Positions 9,421 through 20,645 of a stretch of DNA of 43,404 nucleotides are shown piece by piece (within the stretch, counting starts at the first letter, position 1; each line of letters opens with the position of its first letter). The notes below the pieces were generated by a model. It was not told the DNA's origin. It searched no databases and worked only from the letters and a program-made list of their open reading frames with translations. The stretch comes from Hysterium pulicare CBS 123377. Lineage: Eukaryota; Ascomycota; Dothideomycetes; Hysteriales; Hysteriaceae. A program made the translations under genes and the position numbers. Location of the stretch: contig AJFK01000224.1 of NCBI GenBank assembly GCA_000467715.1, positions 1 to 43,404 on the forward strand. Direction: 5' to 3'.

Positions 9421-10058
9421 TCACAAACCCCCAGGCGGCTTCGTTATCCCAGTCAAATAATCCCCATTCAACTTCTTAAAAATCTTCCCCAGCCCCTCAT
9501 GACTATAATCCTTCTCATTCCACATATCCTTATGATACTTCACCTTCCCCTGCCCATCCAACCCCAAACTAACCAAAGAATCCACCTGCTTCCCCTTTCC
9601 GATCCCTTTCGGCGTATACTCTTGCCTCAGCTTAAAGATAATCTCGTCTTCATCCGCTTCGAGGATTTGGGTCGCGAGGGTGCGGGAGGGGGAGAAGAGT
9701 TTGGGTATGCCTGGTTTCGCGGGAGATGAATTAGTATCTCGTAAGTATCGACCCCTTTTTCCCCAGTTAAAAAGAGACCAAAAAACCCACCATACCACTG
9801 TCCAGCAATCTTGTATCTGGTATCGCAATAACTCCACGGATCATCATAGACCGCTTTCTCCGCATACACTTGCATATCTTCCTCCGACGCGCTGCCGGAG
9901 TATAGCCGACATATACTATCGACGATATGTTTCTGTGAGGACGAGATAGAAACGGATGAAGAGGGGTCCGGCGCGTAGTCTACGTCGCCGGAGACGTTGC
10001 GGGGGAGCTCGGGGTGGGGCTCGTAGGATTGGGGTGGTGGGTTGGAGGAGGTGGGCAT
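9421..10058 (-). CDS. NTF2-like (SnoaL-type) fold protein
   Basis: Two exons on the minus strand, 10058-9791 and 9710-9421, with an 80-bp intron (9711-9790) starting GTGGGT. Together they give 186 codons (185 residues). The protein has a Pro/Ser-rich leader. The body (DSICRLYSGSASEEDMQVY, then AVYDDPWSYC and AGQWYGIPKLF) reads as the helix-then-strand opening of an NTF2-like domain. A core strand follows (FKLRQEYTP...VDSLVSLGLDGQGKVKYHKDMWN). Small fungal proteins of this kind have no established substrate, and this one has no obvious catalytic pair. The coding strand again moves from C-rich at the 5' end to G-rich at the 3' end. It lies upstream of, and on the same strand as, the Ste23 gene's 3' end. 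Confidence 0.7.
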
Positions 10059-10521
10059 TTTGGGGGATGGGTGGGAATATTGGGGATGGAGGGATGGAGA
10101 AATAAGGGAGAGTAATTAGGTTGTGAAGAAGAAGAAAGGACAAGGATCCTTATTGTAGAATATTATTTTTGTTTTCCTTCTGGAGGCTGTTTTGGTGTCG
10201 TCATGGATAGCAACACGGCTTTTCACGAAGACACGTGAAAGGTGGCACGCTTGGAATGTGCATTTATAGACTAGTCTTCATATCAACAGTCCAACTCGGG
10301 ATTCTAAGGTTAGATTTCGACTGAAGTATTTTCTCCGAGAGTCAAATTGAAGGGCTGTACCTACATGAATGGAATCACCTGTCTCATCTCTCCGATCAAC
10401 AGACCCTCGCCTATATGCCCAAAGCACCTCCTTCGGTATGTACGCATATGTACGGCCAAGAACAAAGATAAAGGCTCTTCCCAGCTTGATAGAGCGACCA
10501 ATCATCAACACGCCTGGTCTA
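10059..10521. other. Intergenic between STE23 3' end and the NTF2-like gene start
   Basis: 463 bp containing the 3' flank of the peptidase gene and the promoter side of the NTF2-like gene. Only short open frames with no recognisable domain are present. No repeat is seen. Confidence 0.5.
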
Positions 10522-13500
10522 TCAAAGCTTCGCCTCCAACTCTTCAAAATCACTCAACTCTCTGACCGGCCGAGCAGCCCTACTAACTTCCAAGCCCGCC
10601 TTCCAAGCATGTACATCCTTGATCAAAATCGGCGTGGTCCCGTTTCCAACTTTGACCTGCTCTTTCGTATCGCTCTCGACTTCTGGAGTCTGGCCTGCTG
10701 GTCCAACGACTGCGATACCCATAGCCGCTTTTCCTTGGCCAAGTACCATTTCGACCTTCTCTGGTTCCAGTTTGAGATCTTGGGATAGGTAAGTTGATAT
10801 TGCTGAGAGGAGCGTCGTTTGATTAGCCTCTTTATTTGCGGTATCCTCAAAAGATAGGTCTTTCAAGCGGGATTCGAGGACAGCTTGGTCGAAGGACACA
10901 TCATTCGCGGCGAGGAGTTTGGAAAGGAGACTGATGGTCTGAGATTTCAGTTCTGTGGCGGAGGTGGGTTTGGGAGTTGCCTGAGCGTGCATATGGATGG
11001 AGAGCTTGGCGCGAGAGGGAGAAGAAGTAGAGATGAATTGTTTGTAGAATTCGACGAGATCGGCTTTCGTTAGAGGAGTGAGATGGGCGACGTCTTGCTC
11101 AGCTGTATGCATTGTCAGTAATGCTTGAGCCTACAGAAGTAATACTAGTAGAGACAAACCTTGTTCAAAGTCGTAGCATTCGCTGAACACATGGTTCCAG
11201 AATCTAGTACTCTCCTGCGTGAGATTCTTTAGCTTCTCTAGCCGCTTGTTGATCACACTCCTCTTATGATTCTCAAATTGCTCCTCTGTCATCTCTGCTA
11301 ACGTCTTCTCGAACCCAGTCAAGAAGGACTCGATGCGACCTTCTAGGTATTCCGGACTCTTCTCACTCTGAATTAGGATGCGATAGCCTGCCCAGGTACC
11401 AGAAATGCTTGCGCCGCTGAACACAACATATCCAAGCTGCTCTTTTGTTCGCAACTGGTCGAATGCAGGCTCGTCGGTCATTTGCGCAGCCAGCAGGAGC
11501 CGGGCACGCAGAGGGCGGTCGGAATTATTTCCGATGTATAAGATGTATTCGATACAATGATTGACGTTTGACAGATCCTTCAAAGCACGCTCATACACAA
11601 AGTTGCTTCCAGGGGGTAGTATAACGGACCGACGGACGGGCCACTGAGCGGGGGGTAGCTTGCGGGGCTTCAGAGTCGATTCAACCAAATCTGTGACTTG
11701 GAGAGCCTCCTCTTTGTAGAGGTTACCGTGAGCAAGAACTTCGATATGGCATTGTCCAAGCAGCTGGGGAAAGAATGATTGAACCTCCGCGGCATTTATT
11801 GTTGGTAGCTCAGCGAGTAGTTGTTCGTTAATCCAACCTCTCTCTTGAGTAAGCCACCTGCTGAACGTTCCGACCTGGTGATAGGGCATCTGGTAATCCC
11901 AGTTCCGGAAGCTGCGCATGAGTCTCTCCTTGACTATCTTGAAACGATCCTCCCGGACTTCAAGATCTCGCACTTGAAGTAGCACTTTCTCAAGCAGTAC
12001 CGGCATCTTGTCATTGTATCCTTCTATGAAGATACTCAGGCCCATCGAATGGTTGAGGAATTCGTAAGTGAGGCCAGAGATGTCCGCATCATATGAATAT
12101 TCGACTAATGCATCGTAGACCAAGTCGCGGTAAACTGTACTGAGAGCAAATGAACGCGGTGTGATGTTCGTAAGAGGCGATCGAAGCGTAATGTGAACAT
12201 TCGCTTTCGGGACCCAAAATTGGTCGTCCTTTTTATACCACGTCCTCACATTTTCATCATTTCGTATAATCTTAGGCCATTTGAGTGGTTGATCCACTTC
12301 CTTCTTTTCGACTTCGAGGCGATTGGGGATGAATTCATTCTTATGCGGGAGATGTAGCTCGGCCGGTCGCTCAGATGCTGGTGTTTGGAAGGCATTTCGA
12401 ATCTCCGATAGGAAATCTTCCGGAATTTTCTCGTATCTATACTCTGTCCCGTACCACTTCTCTTTCTGGTTCCAGTCCCCAGGTAATTCTTGGCTAACTA
12501 TGGTTATACGGAAATTGTCGGGTCTGAGATAGGACATTGCTTGACTGACAAGTTCAGAATCGAACTTGCGGATGACTGCTGGTCCACTGAGTAACATTTT
12601 TCGATCGTAGGGCTTCTGCATTACTGAACTTAACGCGCTAGTGGTCCTGCTAGGAGGGCTCTTCTGCTTGAATCGAAAATCCACCTGACTCATCCGAATG
12701 AGTTCATCAACAACCCACCTTTGTGGTGGTGATTCCCGCATCATAGCAATGTACTGAAACACTACCTTTGCGACTTCCCTGTAGTGCTTTAGGCCATCCT
12801 CCGTAAGTTTGACTTGGATGTTGAAAATTCCTGAACCGGGACAAAGGGATTGAGCTCCGGCCCCTAAACCATTGGCCCAACCCTTGCCCTTGATGTAGGC
12901 AAGAATGCTTCCAGGACCTTCATGTCCAATGAGATGACTAAGATAACGTTGAGGGTGCGACTCATAGAACGCTTCCTCGTCTCGGTAAAGGAAAGAAAAT
13001 TCAAGGTTACGCATTTCAGTTACCGGCTTCGCGAATGTCTGGGTCAGAAGCTCCTGTTCGGTGTACACGGAGACATCTTCCCACCGCAGCTTCGGAAGAT
13101 CCTTATTGGGCACTTGTGAGAAGATCTCTTCCGTCCAGTCCTGAAGATCATCTAAACTTTCCCGACCTAGGATGACTAGTTTCATTCGATTTGCTGAGTA
13201 ATGGGTTGTGTAAAATTTGATGAATTCGTCGCGTATACGCACGCCACGCGAGATTGGATCATCGTGAAGAGTCTGCCAGCTTCCAGTAGAAAAATGACAG
13301 TATGGATGATTTGGGTTCGCTAATGCTTTGTTAAGCTGATGTAGCCTCCAGGTGTCGCTTTGTAGATTCTTCTTGTTTTCTGAATCGACAGCCTTGATTT
13401 CTCGGTCCACTGTATCCTCTAAAAATAGGGGGTTGATAAAGAATTGACCAAATCTATCAAGTGCTCCATACAAGGGCGATTCATCCTTTAGTGAAGAACG

Positions 13501-14356
13501 ATGCTCCTGTGTGCTATCGGCGGACGACGATTGACTGCTTGTAGTTGAGGATGAAGCGGCGACTTCAAAGTAGTAATTTGTCGATGTTGCAGACGTGTAC
13601 GCATTTGAATAGCCAGAGTGTGCAGTTAGGTATTGATTGTAGGCATTTTCTTTCGGGTACTACAAGTGATGGCTGGTTAGTCTCTATGTATTCTATGTTT
13701 CTCACATCAAAGTATGAAGGCAATCAAAGACTCGGCGATGTCGAGCACTTGCAAGGGCTTTGGCAGTCGGGCTGGTAAAGTCCAGTGGCTCGTTGCTCCG
13801 GACTCACTTTCTCTGTGCCCATAAACAGCAAGTGTTCCACGGCGTGCGCAATCCCTGGCATGTCCTCCGCATCACTGAAGCTTCCCACATTTACGTCGAG
13901 AGCAGCGCTGACTTTGTCCGTTTTGGGGTCATGCACCAACAACACCTCGAGGTTATTTCTGAGCGTAATTACTCGGTACGATCGATCATCGAGGGCAGGG
14001 CGTTCTAGGTCCTCTATTCGTTCTTCTATTCTCACAGGAGCGTTGCGGCGGTTGAGGGGCTCGCTCATGCTGACAGGGGACGTCATATCGAAGGCCCGTA
14101 AAGTCGAAGAGGTAGAGAATGGGCGGGGAAGGAGTGGTAAGGCTACCGGAGACTCAAGAAGGCGAGTCTTGAGGGCAAAAAATGGTCGCAGTGGCCTAGC
14201 GGCGGAGTAATGTGGAGCTGCTTGGGTGGACAACGAGGCGTAGCACGAGGCTGAAGATGCCACCGACAGTGAAGTGGCCGACCGCTGACTGCGAAAGGTC
14301 TCACGATATCCCAAGCCAATATGCCCCAGAGACTGGTTTCCAGAACGCAAGCGCAT
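10522..14356 (-). CDS. STE23: M16A metallopeptidase, insulysin/Ste23 family
   Basis: Three exons on the minus strand: 14356-13808, 13659-11160 and 11102-10522 (introns 148 and 57 bp). They total 1210 codons (1209 residues). The inverted zinc motif HxxEH is HAVEH at 171-175, and the third ligand Glu is E277 in AVDSENKKN. A Ser/Thr-rich insert of about 25 residues between them lengthens the normal spacing. The middle and C-terminal M16 domains follow (LGHE-like LIGHEGPGSILAYIKGKGW; C-terminal RTKEQLGYVVFSG). Yeast Ste23 takes part in a-factor processing, and relatives degrade small peptides. The first 90 residues are Arg/Ser/Ala-rich and end in RPFSTSSTLRAF before a second Met (M91, at about 14086). 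This resembles a mitochondrial presequence preceding an internal cytosolic start. Confidence 0.93.
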
Positions 14357-14967
14357 CCACGAGGGAGTGGAGTGGACAGGCCCGGCGTGGGACAGAGGCG
14401 CAATGTCAAATTGTGCTATGGATTAGCCGCCAATGGATAGGTAAAAGGCAGGTTCGCATGGGAGTAGAGTTGAGACCGACAGCCGTTCAATGCTGTGAAA
14501 CGTGATAGAGTCTGGGGTAGTTTGTCTGTGGCCATCAAGATGCAAGTCTCACGCCGGAATAGATTCCGTACAGTCGGTACGTGTGGAGTATTTTGCCCGG
14601 AACGAACACCAAGATCTAGCTCTCCCCAACCTATGTTCTTTCTATTAAAACGAAGTTGAAGAAGAACATGCTATTTAAGGCTATCTTGTGCATCTAGATC
14701 CAAGCAATATGAGAGGTTCAAATGACTTTGTAAAATATGTAAGTTCGTATTCTTAGGTACTTCGGGTGGTTTAGCTCGGACAATGCAGTACGGTACCCGA
14801 AAATGGTCTAAGCATAAAACATCTCTTTATGTACTACCTTTGTATAATACGACCGGGCTGACCACCCTGATGTCCAGTCTCGCGTCCAATTCCAGCCTTC
14901 TCGTATGAATCCTGTCACGTCTTGATCTCCTTAAATAAACCTCGATTATCTACGTCAAGCATCCATC
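14357..14967. promoter_or_regulatory. Divergent promoter of STE23 and EthD genes
   Basis: A 611-bp upstream region shared by two divergent genes. It is AT-rich around 14640-14850. I see no repeat and no convincing TATA box at standard distance. Short open frames here have no domain content. Confidence 0.4.
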
Positions 14968-15455
14968 ATGGTACCCAAGGCATTCGAAGCCGGCTATCCA
15001 AACACCACCGGTTTTCGCAAGGTCGTCAAAGTTACTATCCTAATCAAGAAGAAAGAGGGCATGTCGGATGAGGATTTTATAAACCACTACAACAATGTAC
15101 ATGCACAAATGGCTGCGCCGGTGGTTCAGAAAGCAGGTGCTATTAGCTACAGTCTGGTAATAACAATGGCTCGATGATCTGGTTGGTATACTCGTTGATA
15201 CTCTGATAGTCCTACCACCTCCAAAGAGATCGGAAGTTGATCCAGGATATCATGCATAATAAAGCAAAACTGCTGGATTATGATGCCATCTGCACATTTG
15301 TATTCCCGGACTACCTCTGCCTTGCTAAGTTCATGTATGACAAGGAGGGTGCAGCTCTGAATGGCGACCACGAGAACTTCATGGATGATAGCCAGATGAG
15401 GATGATGGTAGGAGATGAGTATATGGTCATAGACAATGGTGAAAAAGTAGGATGA
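14968..15455 (+). CDS. EthD-domain protein
   Basis: Two exons, 14968-15156 and 15210-15455, joined over a 53-bp intron. They give 145 codons (144 residues). The body matches the EthD family (ferredoxin-like dimeric alpha/beta barrel): KVTILIKKKEGMSDEDFINHY and HAQMAAPVVQKAGAISYSL before the intron, then RDRKLIQDIMHNKAKLLDYD and FVFPDYLCLAKFMYD after it. The C-terminus, MMVGDEYMVIDNGEKVG, is typical. Fungal EthD proteins often serve as dehydratases or cyclases in aromatic polyketide clusters. No polyketide synthase or tailoring gene is visible nearby, so this one appears to stand alone. The start was chosen because it gives the usual short leader before the first strand. Confidence 0.8.
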
Positions 15456-15837
15456 AGGACGCCTACAATCCAATTCCTTCCGCTCAAAATTTCGCTTATC
15501 GAGGCATGTTGGAAGCATTTGAGCTCAGTGAAGAGACAAAATGAAGCTCACGCCCTGAGTTCATTCCATGCAATCCTGTTGCGTAGAGTCCCGTCTTTGA
15601 ATGGAAAAGATTCGGTTCACCTTCGAGTCGCGAAGACTGAAGCATCTCATTGTGGCCGCAGGGATTACCATGCAGTCTTGGGCGCCAATGTCGAAAGATG
15701 ACCGAGGATATTAAGCCAGCCTGCTCTCCGTGATAGATACCGAGACACCTTAGCAGGTGCCCTATTTTTGCGGGCTTCAACCTGGGTGAATGGAAGACCG
15801 TGGCCAAAAAGTATCATACACTACCTACCTGACTACC
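15456..15837. other. Intergenic between convergent EthD and MPP6-like genes
   Basis: 3' flanks of two convergent genes. Only short frames without domains are seen, and no repeat. Confidence 0.5.
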
Positions 15838-16752
15838 TCAATTACCTCTATTTCGTTTCTTTCCTTGTTCCCCACCATTGCTTTGATGTCTATTACTTCG
15901 ACGTGGACAATTCATGGCCATATGCCCCGTGGTATTACAGTTAAAGCACACAACGTTCTGACTACCACCAGACCCTGATATCGATGTGATCTTGTTGAGA
16001 TTGACCTCTTTGCTCCGTCGTGATTCAGCTAATCTAGCCGCTTCTGCTTTGACAGCTCTCTTCTTGGCTTTGCGGTCTTCACGAGCTCGGGCTGCCGCTT
16101 CGTGACGAGCTTCTCGAATAAGCGCAACGGTGGGGTCAGAAGGATCATATTCATCGTCTCCAGATGATTGTGATTCTGAGTCTGAACCTGAAGAGTCTGA
16201 AGGTTCGGGTTCCTAGGACATGTCAAAACAGATTAATTATCGAGACATTCAGGTCCCGATCGTGATACGTGAGCACCGACTGCTCACCTTGACCTTCCCA
16301 AATTTCCTCCTTCCTGTGCTTGACACGACGTGGTCATCGCTGTCATCACTAGCATCACCATCAATGACAGCAAAGCCGGCTTGTACCACTCTCATGCTGG
16401 GCTTTGCCTTGCCCTCCTCAGGATCACGAAAACTTAGAAACCACTTCGACTCGCCTGCTGCAGCTGCCTGTCGCTCAATTGCCTGTGTGCGCTTCAGTTC
16501 CTCAGCTGCGACAGCTGCTTGTATTCTTTCGTGGTCGGTAGGAGTTCCTGGAGTTGAAGTGCCGTTGGATCTCCGCTGGCGCTTGGAGGGAGGACCATTT
16601 GGAGTAGAGGCTTCGGAGGGCTTCGCAGCAGAGCGCTGCATGAACTGAACACCGATTAGCGACAGTCAAAAATTAGTATAGCTATGTTGGCAACATACTT
16701 TCATTGTCAGCAGACGCGAAGACATCTGCTTTGGCTGGTTAGGCGACGCCAT
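15838..16752 (-). CDS. MPP6: Mpp6-type exosome cofactor fused to a CCHC zinc knuckle
   Basis: Three exons on the minus strand: 16752-16699, 16644-16288 and 16212-15838 (introns 54 and 75 bp). They give 262 codons (261 residues). Residues 11-22 (SSRLLTMKFMQR) match the N-terminal signature of M-phase phosphoprotein 6, which binds the nuclear RNA exosome and helps the Mtr4 helicase. The middle is disordered, with a conserved-looking WFLSFRDPEEG. An acidic Ser/Asp/Glu stretch follows, then a long basic Ala/Arg/Lys helix. Near the C-terminus is a CX2CX4HX4C zinc knuckle (C226, C229, H234, C239; CFNCNTTGHMAMNC) and a basic tail. Yeast and human Mpp6 lack the knuckle. In yeast, knuckles occur in the TRAMP subunits Air1/2. 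The nuclear RNA surveillance role is inferred from these two elements. Confidence 0.8.
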
Positions 16753-17280
16753 AATGAATCGAATTTCGATTAACTCTTAGGTAGATCACTATTAGTATGT
16801 AGTTATGAGACGCCGTTTTACACGAATCGTCGTTTTCAAAGTCGATGGAGTTCACGTCAGGGAATCTTTAAATTCCGAGCTTTGACCACCGCAAAGCGCC
16901 AAGCTTTGTATTGCCAGCGGAGTATTATTAATCCGACCATCACTTATTCATTACATATCCGACTCCAATCGTACAGACAGACGCCAGAGGAGAGAAGAGT
17001 TCTTAGAGGTCTCCTCAGATCATGAGACTATCCCTAGTCTGCTATGTAGATTAGGAACTCAAGATAAATATGTTGCTCTACTATGTGGCACGATCCTACA
17101 AGAACACCTTAGGCGAATAAATTTTAGGCCCTAGGCGATATATGCCTCTTCATAGTAAGATTTTCGTTATACATAGATCTGATCGGCTGGGAGTAAAATT
17201 TCAGGTAAAGAGCCATACTTATTTCACCAACGCCTAAAGCTTCCTCAGGATCAACGCTGATCATTAATCCATATTTTCAG
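16753..17280. other. Intergenic between kelch gene 3' end and MPP6 promoter
   Basis: 528 bp upstream of the MPP6-like gene and downstream of the kelch gene. No open frame with domain content, repeat or RNA gene was seen. Confidence 0.5.
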
Positions 17281-19116
17281 TCAATAACGTTTCGTCGAGC
17301 CAGGCAGCTCTGAAATCGGTTTGCCGTCTGCTTCGGCGATATTGGGGCTGACCGCAGTTCTGTCGGTGACCAAAGGATGCATCTGAATACCATAGGAGCG
17401 ATAACGGGAGCGTCGGAGCAAGGACCATAGAATACCACAGATGACAGCGAGCCCGCAACATCCTCCAACTACACTACCAGCGATTGTTCCTGCATGAGAT
17501 GCTTTTATTGATTTCTTGTTGCTTCCATTTCCAGTCGGACTCGCGCTCGGTTCCGGACTGCTTGTGCTCGTATGGGTGGAGGAAAAGCTCTGTAGATCTG
17601 TTGAATTCCAGTTCTGTGGATATCGCCCACTGTTGCAATAAATAAGAGATGTGTGTGTGTGTGTGTGTGTGTTTTAAACGATGCTAGGAAGGAGTCAAAG
17701 TACATAATTGTGTAGATGTGCCGAACACTTACATTGTCTCATAATATTTTGAAACGACGTCAGGAGATCTGTAAGTCGGAGCGTTGTAATCGTACTTGTC
17801 TGACCATACCATCTCTGTCAGGTCGAAAATGCCGAGTCCTAGGGTGAAAAGGTCGGCCTGATCGTTGGCCTGGGCGAAGGGAAGGGAGGGATCTATGCCT
17901 CCAATTGATAGCAGTTGACGTTGGCCTACTCCCACAACGTGACAGGTGTGTCCATGGCGCGACGCCTTTGCTGGATAGTTTGCCTTGAACCAGACGAATG
18001 CTGGGAGCGTTAACACGAAGACCTCGTCTAAAGCATTGGCTGCCGCGACCTCATTGGGACTTGGGTCATAAACACCGTATACTTTGTACGGGGTGCCACC
18101 GTAAATGAAGATCTCGTAAGTGTCATTATCACCTTTCACGCCTACAACGCAATGTCGTTTCCGTCCATCAGGTACAGTTCCTGTGGCCGTTTGGTGATAC
18201 CATTTCCCGCTCTCTGGCTCATAGACAGCTATGTCGGCCATGGACATTAGAGGTACGGATTCGTCCCAAAACGTACCGCACGAAGGCTGACCACCTATAA
18301 AAAGACGAGGCCAGCCGGACCATAAGAAGGCACAAAGTGGGCAGCACCTTGATGCGCGATCGCTGTACTACTGTAGCCTGACGCGGATAATTTTTTCCAC
18401 GTGTTCGATGTCGAGTTGAATGTAATGAAGCCAGGGACAGGTTCGAAATTACCGGTGGGATATGTCTTGGCAGAGAGGTGACCACCGAGATAATAGCCCA
18501 CTCCAGTTCCATGAGTTTGCAGGCCGCCAGCTGGTTGAACGAGGTCCATAAATTGGAGCCGGAATCCGTCACTTCGGTCCAAGTACCGCTTCCTGTATTG
18601 TCAGGTGCGAACTTCCAGGACTCCTGTGGAGAAGGAGAGTCATTTAAAAACCATGACAATTCGCCGCCAAAAGTATATATAACGCTATTGTATGCATCAA
18701 TCCATAGGCTGACGTAGTTGAGTATTGGCGATTCGTCCTTCTCGATTTCCTGAAAGTTCACTGTCGAATTGGTCCATGACTCGGGAATTTTGATTGAGAG
18801 CGTCTTGTTTTCTGGAGAAGACTCAGATCTAGGTCTACGGGGGTGACATGGAATGTCTCTGAGCTTACGCAAGTCCGGATGTATGGTCCCATTGCTGTCT
18901 CGCCAGTTGATCTCACCACCGTCGATGTATAACCAATCGCCGATTACTGCGGCTGTGAAACTTAAGCTATCTTTCCAAGAGATAAGTAAGAGGTTGCTTA
19001 CAGGAGTGGTAGGCTCTTCGAAGGAAATTCTCTGGATTTAGGTAGGCTGGATTGGTAGCAAATACGGTAATGACATTGTAAACGAGTAGACAAATGAAGA
19101 GACATGAGACAAGCAT
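17281..19116 (-). pseudogene. Secreted kelch-repeat protein with C-terminal membrane helix, two frameshifts
   Basis: Exons on the minus strand: 19116-19002, 18952-18869, 18811-17733 and 17629-17281. A signal peptide (MLVSCLFICLLVYNVITVFA) is followed by VIGDWLYIDGGEINW and several kelch blades (YTFGGELSWF, GVGYYLGGHLS, YEIFIYGG, LLSIGGIDPS). A Ser/Thr-rich stalk, one membrane helix (SVVGGCCGLAVICGILW) and a basic cytoplasmic tail follow, for a total near 542 residues. The large third exon changes frame twice: near 18545-18590, and in the five-base A/T run at 18299-18303. Each needs one extra base to continue. With two bases added, the exon total becomes a multiple of three. The frames on both sides of each break are clearly homologous to kelch proteins. 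The breaks are either sequencing errors or recent inactivation. The last intron contains a GT microsatellite. Confidence 0.8.
17651..17672. repeat. GT/CA dinucleotide microsatellite
   Basis: An uninterrupted GT run of about eleven units lies inside the last intron (17630-17732) of the kelch gene. On the coding strand it lies upstream of the acceptor site as a CA tract. It is likely to vary in length between isolates. Confidence 0.95.
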
Positions 19117-19514
19117 TTTCAATATCCAACAGAATGTTCAGGTGTTGGTTTCTCAGGCTATATTCTATCTAATATGCCTCTGGTTTACAATTGCACGACT
19201 GCCTTGCCATAAGGCTGAGGTTGAGGCCCCCACGGGTTGGGCTGGGCGGTAGGACACGTAAATAACGGCTGATAGAGCATCTTAAGGTGCATTAGCGGAA
19301 CAAGCAAAATGGGGGCGAGTAGAATCATTGCACAACCTCGTGGCGGGTTGAGGTCCAGACGAAGTGGCTTGAGTACGAAAACAGGTAGTGGTGAATGTAG
19401 AGCTTTGACCGCAATGCCAAGCCGTAGCCAAACTGTCTGCCGCATCACCGCATCTCGAAAGCTCATCTTACAGGTCACTGAGCAACAACGTCTGCACTGA
19501 TTCGCCTCACCAAC
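19117..19514. promoter_or_regulatory. Divergent promoter of kelch and NDUFS6 genes
   Basis: A 398-bp intergenic region between two divergent start codons. Open frames in both directions lack domain content. No repeat or clear TATA box was seen. Confidence 0.4.
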
Positions 19515-20368
19515 ATGTTTTCTTCCACAATTCGCACTAGAGGAGGCATTCTCCTCCGTTCTCCAGTCATCCTCCGCAATGCCTATAGCACCCCTAGTCC
19601 AAGTAACACCGTCGCCCAAGTACCTACGAACGATGCTAACCCGAGAGCTCCCAAGCCGAACGTATCGGCTACCAATGAGAAGGCCACATCATCCGAAGGC
19701 AGCTTCGATAAGGTTCTGCAAGAAAGTGTAGAGAAGGGTGAGGAATTGCGGGTCATGCAAGCTCCGAATCGACAATCACCGAACAGGAAGGGCATCTGGA
19801 GCAGAGGCCAGCAGCCCAGAGAGGTTGCAATGACGGGGCCGCGATTCGAGCAGACAATTTTCGAGGATCAGGTAAGGAGAAACTCTTCCAGTTGGATATA
19901 CGTTCGTCAGCGATTACGAAGACTCAATTGGGAAGAAGGGAGACTTATGTTCTGGTGGCTAACGATAATTTATTCTCCAGCCACGACCTTACGCAGCCAT
20001 CGACCTCATTCACAAGCAACCTGTTCGCTGGATGAAAGATAGGGTCGTCGCTTGTGATGGAGGTGGAGGGCCTCTCGGACATCCCAGGATCTTCATCAAT
20101 GTCGACAAGCCTCAGATCTGCTGGTGTACCTACTGTGGGCTGCCTTTTGTGAGTTATTTCCAATGCCTTCTTTGCCCCAGTGCCGAATACCTCAAATTCT
20201 TAAGAAAAGCTCTATGATTACTATTCTAATTCAAGACAGGCACATGAACATAATAGGAAACACCTGGAATCTCTTCCCTCAACTCCATACCCTCTGAAGT
20301 CAACTGGTGATCCACAGGAAGTCCCGGAATCACAGAGAATCACAGACGAACCATTGGCTCAACGGTAA
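19515..20368 (+). CDS. Complex I zinc-binding subunit, NDUFS6 type
   Basis: Three exons, 19515-19871, 19981-20148 and 20240-20368, give 218 codons (217 residues). The N-terminus ([26 protein letters not shown]) is a classic mitochondrial presequence. A disordered segment follows, then [18 protein letters not shown]. The zinc site is C144-X8-H153...C168-X2-C171 ([21 protein letters not shown]), diagnostic of NDUFS6. This accessory subunit binds zinc at the interface of the matrix arm and is needed for late assembly of respiratory complex I. The N-terminal extension before the conserved core is longer than in mammals. The alternation of phase-0 introns and an intact frame makes the model secure. 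It is divergent from the kelch gene. Confidence 0.92.
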
Positions 20369-20645
20369 AATTTCAATTGAGGGAATTGAGGTGTTTGTAC
20401 ATAAACAGGATGACACTTTTAGACCGAATAAACAAAGAACTCGACAAATTCTTGCTCGCCATGCCTTTCCATTCCAGACTTTCTCATGCACACATCCTGA
20501 TACATTCACACTAAAAGCACCAGATATGTCAATTGCAATAGCCGTCGCTTCGTCACTCTAGGCCCTTGCAGTTCGCTTAAAACAAACACGACAAACATGA
20601 CATCAACCAACACCCCGCGGCAACCACCAACCTCAACTTTTTAGC
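20369..20645. other. Short intergenic upstream of the YjbQ-family gene
   Basis: 277 bp with no feature recognised. An upstream in-frame ATG for the following gene lies just beyond its right edge, at 20646. Confidence 0.4.

Noticed and set aside
14968-15455. EthD gene as part of a polyketide cluster
   Set aside because: No polyketide synthase, P450, transporter or cluster regulator is visible in the window. The neighbours are housekeeping genes.
18971-19001. 31-bp first intron in the kelch gene
   Set aside because: Too short for a fungal intron. The next acceptor (18953) gives 49 bp and the better family match (HSSAVIGDWLYIDGG).
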